The notes beneath the pieces were generated by a model, which saw only the letters and a list, made by a program, of their open reading frames with translations, did no database searches and had not been told where the DNA came from. Below, in pieces: positions 1 through 5,254 of a DNA stretch of 7,017 nucleotides; the first letter of the stretch is position 1; every line of letters starts with the position of its first letter. The translations under genes and the position numbers were made by a program. The stretch spans positions 1 through 7,017 of the forward strand of contig DAOVZV010000053.1 in assembly GCA_030634925.1 (NCBI GenBank), given 5' to 3'. The DNA comes from Sulfurovum sp. Its GTDB lineage: Bacteria; Campylobacterota; Campylobacteria; Campylobacterales; Sulfurovaceae.

Positions 1-872
1 AAGCTATTCCTGTAATAGATGGTTCGATGCTTACAGACGCGTCTGTAGGATTTGGAGAGAATAATCAACCACAAATAAACTTTACTCTAAATGGTCAAGG
101 AGCAAAGATATTTGGTGATTTTACTGGCAAAAGTGTTGGTAAAAGAATGGCTGTAGTATTGGATAACAAAGTATATTCTGCTCCAAATATCAATGAGAGA
201 ATTGGTGGAGGACGAGTACAGATTAGTGGTAGATTTGAGTTATCAGAAGCACACGACTTGGCAATAGCACTTCGTTCTGGTGCATTGGTTGCTCCTGTAT
301 ATGTAATGGAGAAACGCTCAGTTGGTCCTAGCTTGGGTGCAGATAGTATCCGTTCTAGTTCTATGGCTTTGGCATTTGGATTTATTTTGGTCGTGATATT
401 TATGGTTATATATTATGGTTTAGCAGGTATTGTAGCAAATATAGCTCTGATTGGAAATTTATTTTTGATACTTGCTGTTATGTCACTATTTGGTGCTACT
501 CTCACACTCCCAGGAATGGCAGGTATTGTACTCACCGTAGGTATGGCAGTTGATGCCAATGTCATTATTACAGAGAGGATTAGAGAGTTATTACACCAAG
601 GCAAATCTATAGGTAAATCTATAGAAGATGGTTACAACAACGCATTTACTGCGATTTGGGATGCCAATGTGACGACGCTAATCGCTGCGACTGTACTATA
701 TGTATATGGTACAGGAGCTATCAAAGGATTTGCTCTTACTATGAGTATTGGTATTTTAGCATCTATGCTTACGGCTATTGTAGGTACTCATGGGATTTAT
801 CAATGGTTACTACCTATGATAAACAAGAAAAAACTAAACCTATGGTTTGGTATCAAAACAGAGGTAAAGTAA
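1..872 (+). CDS. secD: Protein translocase subunit SecD, C-terminal part (5' end outside window)
   Basis: SecD is an inner-membrane RND-type subunit that works with SecF and SecYEG, using the proton gradient to pull preproteins across the membrane. The frame is open from codon 3-5, so this is a 3' fragment of 289 residues; the ATG at 27 is internal. The N-terminal part is the end of the periplasmic P1 region, including the conserved LRSGALVAP stretch and the VGPSLG motif just before a membrane helix. About five hydrophobic segments follow (visible residues ~120-138, 142-162, 166-188, 215-235, 240-268), matching TM2-TM6 of SecD. The signature [14 protein letters not shown] (Asp at ~184, the family's conserved intramembrane acid) and the second DANVTTLI motif are both intact. 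The gene ends in TAA at 870-872, directly followed by the secF ATG. The identification is very secure; only the start is missing. Confidence 0.97.
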   Translation, partial: AIPVIDGSMLTDASVGFGENNQPQINFTLNGQGAKIFGDFTGKSVGKRMAVVLDNKVYSAPNINERIGGGRVQISGRFELSEAHDLAIALRSGALVAPVYVMEKRSVGPSLGADSIRSSSMALAFGFILVVIFMVIYYGLAGIVANIALIGNLFLILAVMSLFGATLTLPGMAGIVLTVGMAVDANVIITERIRELLHQGKSIGKSIEDGYNNAFTAIWDANVTTLIAATVLYVYGTGAIKGFALTMSIGILASMLTAIVGTHGIYQWLLPMINKKKLNLWFGIKTEVK

Positions 873-1844
873 ATGGAAGTATTCAAATATAAAAAACCTC
901 TATCATTGATGGGTAAAAGCAAAAGATTTGGTATCTTATCTATTGCTATAATCATATTGGCACTAGGTCTAATCATAGGCAAAGGGTTCAATTATGGTAT
1001 AGATTTTGCAGGTGGTACTCTTATACAAGTCAAGTATGAGGGCAAAGCTCCACTATCCAAAATTAGAGAAGCTATAGACTCTGACCAGAACTATAAAGGT
1101 GCTACTGTTACATTCTTTGGTTCAGACCAAGAAGTAGTCATAAAAACCAAAATGAGTTCAAAGAATTTGGGTGAAGATGTAGGAGACAAAGTCCGTGGAC
1201 TACTACAAAGCACTGGTAAATTTGAGGTAAGAAGAGTAGATATGGTTGGTGCAAAAGTCGGTTCAGAACTAAGAGAACAGGGACTTATGGCGATGGTACT
1301 AGCTATCATTGGTATCCTTATATATGTATCATTTAGATTTGAGTGGCGTTTTGCTATATCATCTGTGATATCATTGGGACACGATGGAACTATTGCTATG
1401 GGTATGATTGTACTATTTAAGATAGAAGTAAATCTTGATATATTAGCTGCACTTCTCACTATATTGGGATACTCTCTAAACGATACAATCATAGTATTTG
1501 ACCGTATCAGAGAGGGAGTAAGAACTATCAAAGACCCAAATTTATCTGCTATTATAGATGAATCGGTTACAAGGACTCTATCACGGACGACTCTTACATC
1601 TCTTACTACATTTTTCGTTGTATTGACACTATTTTTATTTGGTGGAGAGATTATCAGTGGATTTAGCTTTACTCTACTTGTAGGTGTAGTAGTGGGAACT
1701 TACTCATCTATATTTGTAGCTTCTCCTATACTATTGTGGTTGGGCTTTTCTGTAAGTGGATTTAGAGAGAAAGAAGCTATGCAACTCAAAAGAGAAAAAG
1801 AGAAAGAGAAGATGAGAGCTATGTACGAAAACGGGACTATGTAA
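873..1844 (+). CDS. secF: Protein translocase subunit SecF
   Basis: Partner of SecD in the SecDF complex of the inner membrane, which assists protein export after SecA. At 323 aa it has normal SecF length. TM1 (~20-37) is followed by the Sec-GG motif region NYGIDFAGGT (40-49), a periplasmic domain (~50-130), then five more helices (~136-156, 163-183, 188-208, 246-262, 265-290). Conserved motifs are ILGYSLNDT (197-205), DRIRE (210-214) and RTLSRTTLTSLTT (234-246). The start ATG directly follows the secD TAA. An AGAGG ribosome site at 860-864 lies within the secD end, so translation is probably coupled. The usual His-Asp pair in TM3 is present (H170-D171) but is followed by Gly, where a hydrophobic residue is more common. 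The C-terminal tail (298-323) is a strongly charged Lys/Glu stretch, probably cytoplasmic. Confidence 0.97.
   Translation: MEVFKYKKPLSLMGKSKRFGILSIAIIILALGLIIGKGFNYGIDFAGGTLIQVKYEGKAPLSKIREAIDSDQNYKGATVTFFGSDQEVVIKTKMSSKNLGEDVGDKVRGLLQSTGKFEVRRVDMVGAKVGSELREQGLMAMVLAIIGILIYVSFRFEWRFAISSVISLGHDGTIAMGMIVLFKIEVNLDILAALLTILGYSLNDTIIVFDRIREGVRTIKDPNLSAIIDESVTRTLSRTTLTSLTTFFVVLTLFLFGGEIISGFSFTLLVGVVVGTYSSIFVASPILLWLGFSVSGFREKEAMQLKREKEKEKMRAMYENGTM
1788..1812 (+). repeat. Low-complexity purine tract of imperfect GAGAAA units in the secF 3' end
   Basis: Twenty-five consecutive purines built from three to four imperfect AGAGAAA-like units encode the Lys/Glu-rich SecF tail. It may be a site of repeat-length variation between strains, but no change of frame or truncation is visible here. 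Confidence 0.5.
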
Positions 1845-1880
1845 TAGAGTATTTATCATCTATCATTTTAAAGGATTGCT

Positions 1881-2219
1881 ATGAATTGGGGTAAGGTTTT
1901 TTATATGTTTTTTACACTGATGTCTCTTACGACATCAGCTGCTTTTTTGTATGAGAGTTCTATTGTGGCACTGTTTATTGCAGGGTCTGTAAATATGGTA
2001 TCTACTATACTCAAAATAGGTGTAAGAAACCTACTCTCTGCTGAACTTCTTGCTGGGTCTTTGGTAGCAGACTTGCACCTTATCCCTGCGTTTTTTGCTT
2101 TGCAATTTTATGCAAATGAGAGTCTAGCTACTGGTCTTGTGATTGGTGCTGTTGTTGCAAACTGTTATACTATATTTGTCTCTATGATAGAGAGTGCCAA
2201 AGAGAAAGTAGATTTTTAG
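1881..2219 (+). CDS. Small multi-pass membrane protein of unknown function (DUF6394-like)
   Basis: A 112-residue, almost wholly hydrophobic protein with three or four probable membrane helices (~5-24, 27-46, 55-76, 82-105). Between them is a conserved-looking central stretch, KIGVRNLLSAELLAGSLV, followed by ADLHLIP; the C-terminus is a short charged tail. From memory, it resembles the family annotated as DUF6394, found just after secF in Campylobacterota. I could not verify this and no biochemical role is known to me. The start is well supported by AAAGGA at 1870-1875, five nt before the ATG. It sits 36 nt after secF with no convincing terminator between, so it is probably cotranscribed with secDF, and a role in membrane protein handling is conceivable but unproven. 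A hairpin followed by a T-run lies inside the early coding region (1917-1948). Confidence 0.85.
   Translation: MNWGKVFYMFFTLMSLTTSAAFLYESSIVALFIAGSVNMVSTILKIGVRNLLSAELLAGSLVADLHLIPAFFALQFYANESLATGLVIGAVVANCYTIFVSMIESAKEKVDF
1917..1948 (+). terminator. Terminator-like hairpin plus T-run inside the small membrane protein gene
   Basis: A perfect 8-bp inverted repeat (CTGATGTC at 1917-1924 and GACATCAG at 1931-1938, four G/C pairs, 6-nt loop) is followed after four bases by six T (1943-1948). It has the form of an intrinsic terminator or attenuator but lies ~37 nt into a coding region, where the bases also encode conserved-looking residues. It may be coincidental. Function is inferred from shape only. 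Confidence 0.25.
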
Positions 2220-2237
2220 AATGAATAATAATTAAAT

Positions 2238-3392
2238 ATGTTCAAAAAGATAGATAGAGAAAGCTCATATAGCGTAAAATATGACCTTAGAATAGATAAG
2301 TTTGATACAGAAGATGTGATACCTCTTTGGGTAGCTGATATGGATTTGGCATCTCCTAAGTGTATCACAGATAGATTGACTAATCGTGCATCTCATCCTA
2401 TATATGGATATACGATATATCCTGATGAGTATTATCAATCTATACAACACTGGATGAAGAGTCGTTTTGATTGGCATATAGATAGAGATTGGATAGTTCC
2501 ATGCTATGGAGTAGTACCATCTATCAATTTTGCTATATCTGCATATACCTCAGAGGGTGATAGTATCATAGTACAAACTCCTCTATATCCACCATTTGTA
2601 AGCTCTATACGGCATAAACATAGAGTAGTATTAGACAATGTACTGATATACAAAGATGGAAAATATAGCATAGATTTCGATGATTTTGCTATAAAAGCAA
2701 AAGAGGCAAAGATGTTTATGCTATGTTCTCCTCACAATCCAACTAGTAGGGCATGGGACGAAGATGAACTAGAGAAGATAATAGATATATGTATAGCAGA
2801 AGATGTCATAATATTATCAGATGAGATACACTCTGATATAGTCTATAAAAAGCTTCATCACTCCATTGGTAGTTTTGAGAAGATACAAGATAGATGTATA
2901 ATACTCAACGCTCCATCAAAGACATTTAATATAGCAGGTCTCAATACATCTTATGCCATCATACCAAATAGAAGAAAACGCAAAATATATATACTAGAAC
3001 AAGATAAATCGGGTATCACAAATGGTAATCCATTTGGCATAGAAGCAATTATTGGAGCATATAGAGAGGGTCATATATGGCTAGACAATCTCAAGCTACA
3101 TCTACAATCAAATATAGATTATGTAAATAAGACTCTAATTACAAATAATATACCAATCAAAAGCTTGACCACCGAGGCTACATTTTTGATGTGGTTAGAT
3201 TGTAGAGATATGAAGTTATCTCAACAAGAGATAGTAGAATTTTTTGTATATAAGGCTAGACTAGGATTAAATGACGGCAAGAGTTTTGGAGAAGCAGGAG
3301 ATGGATTTATGAGACTAAATATAGGCACAAGCAAAGAGATATTAGAAGAAGCAATGGATAGATTATGCAAGGCTTATGAGGAGTTATCATGA
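2238..3392 (+). CDS. patB: MalY/PatB-type PLP-dependent C-S lyase (cystathionine beta-lyase-like aminotransferase family)
   Basis: A fold-type I PLP enzyme of the MalY/PatB group. Known members cleave cystathionine or cysteine-like beta C-S bonds to a thiol, pyruvate and ammonia in the cytoplasm. Length is 384 aa, typical of the family. The N-terminal block contains LWVADMD (30-36), a family hallmark, then YGYT (56-59). PLP-site residues are visible: CSPHNP with N167, SDEIHSD with D195, and SKTFNIAGL with the Schiff-base lysine K228. The end carries FMRLNIGTS with substrate-carboxylate Arg R359. Ser170-Arg replaces the commoner Gly-Arg after HNP. The start fits family N-termini, but no good Shine-Dalgarno sequence precedes it, unlike its neighbours. 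It lies 18 nt after the membrane protein gene and overlaps the next gene by 4 nt (ATGA). Exact substrate is uncertain: cystathionine lyase, cysteine desulfhydrase or a side activity such as alanine racemization are all possible. Confidence 0.92.
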   Translation: MFKKIDRESSYSVKYDLRIDKFDTEDVIPLWVADMDLASPKCITDRLTNRASHPIYGYTIYPDEYYQSIQHWMKSRFDWHIDRDWIVPCYGVVPSINFAISAYTSEGDSIIVQTPLYPPFVSSIRHKHRVVLDNVLIYKDGKYSIDFDDFAIKAKEAKMFMLCSPHNPTSRAWDEDELEKIIDICIAEDVIILSDEIHSDIVYKKLHHSIGSFEKIQDRCIILNAPSKTFNIAGLNTSYAIIPNRRKRKIYILEQDKSGITNGNPFGIEAIIGAYREGHIWLDNLKLHLQSNIDYVNKTLITNNIPIKSLTTEATFLMWLDCRDMKLSQQEIVEFFVYKARLGLNDGKSFGEAGDGFMRLNIGTSKEILEEAMDRLCKAYEELS

Positions 3393-4840
3393 GAATTATA
3401 TTAATCTATATCATACTATCTATATCTCTATATGCTACTCCCAAATCCATAGAAAACTATATCAAAAAATCTGGTCTCAAAAAAAGTGAAGTGAGTATAT
3501 ATATCAAAGAAGTAGGCAGAGGTGGAGGAGTAGTAGCCTCTGTCAATTCAGATACAATGCGTATCCCTGCTTCTGTAATCAAAGTATTGAGTACTTATGC
3601 CTCTGTATTGAAACTAGGCTTCAACTATAGATGGGAAACTAGATTTTATACTACTGGTAAAATCAGAAATGGTGTACTATATGGTCATCTAATCATCAAA
3701 GGATTTGGAGACCCTACGCTAGATGATGCTGACCTAAAGAGAATAGTATCTCGTATCAAGTCAAACGGTATAAGAGAAATCAAAGGCAGTATCGTAATAG
3801 ATAGAAGCTATTTCAATGTAGGAAATAGAGATAACTCTGGATTTGACAAAAATATATATAGTGCATACAACGCTATGCCTGATGCTATGATGTTCAACGA
3901 AAGAATTAGCACAGTTTATCTAAATCCCAAAAACAACACAACAAGAAGAAAAAACAATGATAGAAGCTATAGAGTAGTAAATAATTTAAAAATAGTCAAT
4001 AAGCCTTGTCGAGGTAGATACTCATGGCCAGGAGTCAAAATCAGCAAAAGTAAATCTATACCTACTATGATACTCCAAGGCAAAATATCCAAAAGATGTG
4101 GAAGACAAACAATATCCAAAGTAATCACAAAACCATACAAGTCATTCTATTATGCCCTCAAAAGCAAATTAAAACAAAAGGGCATCAATGTCACAGGTGG
4201 TCTCAAACTAACCAAAGTACCATCTAGTGCCAAACTACTATTTACACACTATGCCAACACACTAGAAGATATAGTATCAGTAACATCCAAAAAGAGTAAC
4301 AATCTATACGCAAGACACCTAATGCTACTACTTGGAGCAAAAGTATATGGAGCTCCTGCTACAGTATCAAAAGGTAGAAAAGCTATAAACTACATCCTCA
4401 ATATCAACGGAGCATTGAGCCGATATATGCCCAAAATAGACAATGGTTGTGGACTATCAAGAAAATCAAAAATATCAGCAAAGATGCTATCAGATATACT
4501 AGATAACGCCTATGAGAGATATGGTCAAAGATGGCTAAACACACTATCTATAGGTGGAGTAGATGGTACTATCAAGAGAAGATTTAGAGGTACAGTAGTC
4601 AAAAATCGTGCATGGATGAAGACAGGAACAGTAAATAGAGTCAAAAATATATCAGGATATGTCAAAGACAAATCAGGCAGACTATACACAGTAGTAATAC
4701 TAGTAAACAGCCCCAAATCCAGATACAACGGCTCACTATTACAAAATAATATCATCAAATGGCTAGTAAAAAACCCTCAAGCAGTCAAAAAGACAAATAA
4801 TACAACTGAATTATTTGAGGATGATAATTATATATTTTAG
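3389..4840 (+). CDS. dacB: D-alanyl-D-alanine carboxypeptidase/endopeptidase, PBP4 (DacB) family, peptidase S13
   Basis: Periplasmic penicillin-binding protein that trims the terminal D-Ala from peptidoglycan stem peptides and/or cuts D-Ala-mDAP crosslinks. At 483 aa it matches PBP4 length. A signal peptide is visible (MRIILIYIILSISLYA, likely cut after A16). All three active-site motifs are present: SVIK (S62 nucleophile, K65), SNN (303-305) and KTG (411-413). The large PBP4-type insertion lies between the first two and contains GFGDPTL (105-111) and NAMPDAMMFN (161-170). GLSRKSKISA (355-364) and GGVDGT (389-394) are further family blocks. Cys354 sits where Ser or Ala is common (NGCGLS). Cys207 and Cys237 in the insertion could form a disulfide. 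The protein is very Lys/Arg-rich, suiting contact with anionic wall or membrane. GAGGAG at 3378-3383 serves as ribosome site, and the 4-nt overlap with the lyase gene implies coupled translation. Confidence 0.95.
   Translation: MRIILIYIILSISLYATPKSIENYIKKSGLKKSEVSIYIKEVGRGGGVVASVNSDTMRIPASVIKVLSTYASVLKLGFNYRWETRFYTTGKIRNGVLYGHLIIKGFGDPTLDDADLKRIVSRIKSNGIREIKGSIVIDRSYFNVGNRDNSGFDKNIYSAYNAMPDAMMFNERISTVYLNPKNNTTRRKNNDRSYRVVNNLKIVNKPCRGRYSWPGVKISKSKSIPTMILQGKISKRCGRQTISKVITKPYKSFYYALKSKLKQKGINVTGGLKLTKVPSSAKLLFTHYANTLEDIVSVTSKKSNNLYARHLMLLLGAKVYGAPATVSKGRKAINYILNINGALSRYMPKIDNGCGLSRKSKISAKMLSDILDNAYERYGQRWLNTLSIGGVDGTIKRRFRGTVVKNRAWMKTGTVNRVKNISGYVKDKSGRLYTVVILVNSPKSRYNGSLLQNNIIKWLVKNPQAVKKTNNTTELFEDDNYIF
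4787..4817 (-). terminator. Weak AT-rich candidate terminator for the minus-strand genes, inside the dacB 3' end
   Basis: Read on the minus strand, an 8-bp inverted repeat (CAAATAAT at 4794-4801 against ATTATTTG at 4810-4817, 8-nt loop) is followed after two bases by five T (complement of 4787-4791). It begins 20 nt past the stop of the cyclic-nucleotide-binding gene, a sensible place for a terminator. Only one base pair is G/C, so the hairpin is weak. Confidence 0.25.
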
Positions 4841-5250
4841 TTATTTTTTTGTCGAACTCTTTGGCATAAAATCTTGATAATTCCTCTAGCTACATCTATG
4901 TATTCTGATATTAGATTATAGATTACTGTGCTTTCTATCTTGAATACTAGTGTATCTTTGGTTGTTCTGATTGTGGCACTTCTAGGTTCTGGGTCTAGTG
5001 CTGCTAATTCTCCAAAGATACTCTTTTCTCCTAGTTTCACTACCACTTTGTCATCAATAATGACTTCTACTTCGCCCTGAACAATGATATACATTGAAGT
5101 TCCTAGTTCTCCTTGCTTCATAATCGTACTATTACTATCGTACTCTATTTCAGTTAGTTGTGTTGCAAGAGATAGTAAATCTTTTTCAGAAATCTCAGAG
5201 AATAGTTCAAGCGATTTTAAAATAATTATCTTTTCAATCATTAATAACAT
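4837..5250 (-). CDS. Stand-alone cyclic-nucleotide-binding-domain protein (no DNA-binding domain)
   Basis: A 137-residue protein consisting of little more than one cNMP-binding beta-roll (Crp/Fnr-type sensor fold). The start IEKIIILKSLELFSEISEKD is the usual N-terminal helix. GELGTSMYIIVQGEVEV (47-63) is the first beta-roll block. The phosphate-binding cassette FGELAALDPEPRSAT (79-93) keeps the Glu (E81) and Arg (R90) that contact ribose and phosphate in cAMP-binding members, so real ligand binding is plausible. The protein ends just after the C-terminal helix, so there is no helix-turn-helix and it is not a Crp-type transcription factor. The ATG at 5248-5250 has AAAGG (minus strand, 5258-5262) seven nt upstream; a second Met at 5241 is less well placed. 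It starts four nt after the membrane/HEAT gene and probably acts as its sensory module. Ligand is unknown. Confidence 0.9.
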   Translation of the reverse strand: MLLMIEKIIILKSLELFSEISEKDLLSLATQLTEIEYDSNSTIMKQGELGTSMYIIVQGEVEVIIDDKVVVKLGEKSIFGELAALDPEPRSATIRTTKDTLVFKIESTVIYNLISEYIDVARGIIKILCQRVRQKNN

Positions 5251-5254
5251 TAAT

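Noticed and set aside
656..892. A plus-strand open frame over the secD-secF junction
   Set aside because: Out of frame with both Sec genes; Tyr/Cys-rich translation is typical of a shadow frame.
1091..1531. A 146-codon open frame on the minus strand inside secF
   Set aside because: It is opposite an unmistakable secF, and its translation shows no recognisable domain and the skewed Ser/Thr/Ile/Pro content of an antisense frame.
1845..1880. Possible terminator or promoter between secF and the small membrane protein gene
   Set aside because: Only 36 nt, with no inverted repeat and no clear -35/-10 pair; only the ribosome site AAAGGA is evident.
2221..2235. Four-codon ATG AAT AAT AAT TAA just before the lyase gene, a possible leader peptide
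   Set aside because: Too short, no ribosome site, no regulatory codon pattern; expected by chance in AT-rich sequence.
4823..4850. Hairpin ending directly at the T7 run after dacB (plus-strand terminator candidate)
   Set aside because: The geometry fits, but the stem is all A-T with G-T wobble pairs and no G-C pair, so it should be too unstable to call.
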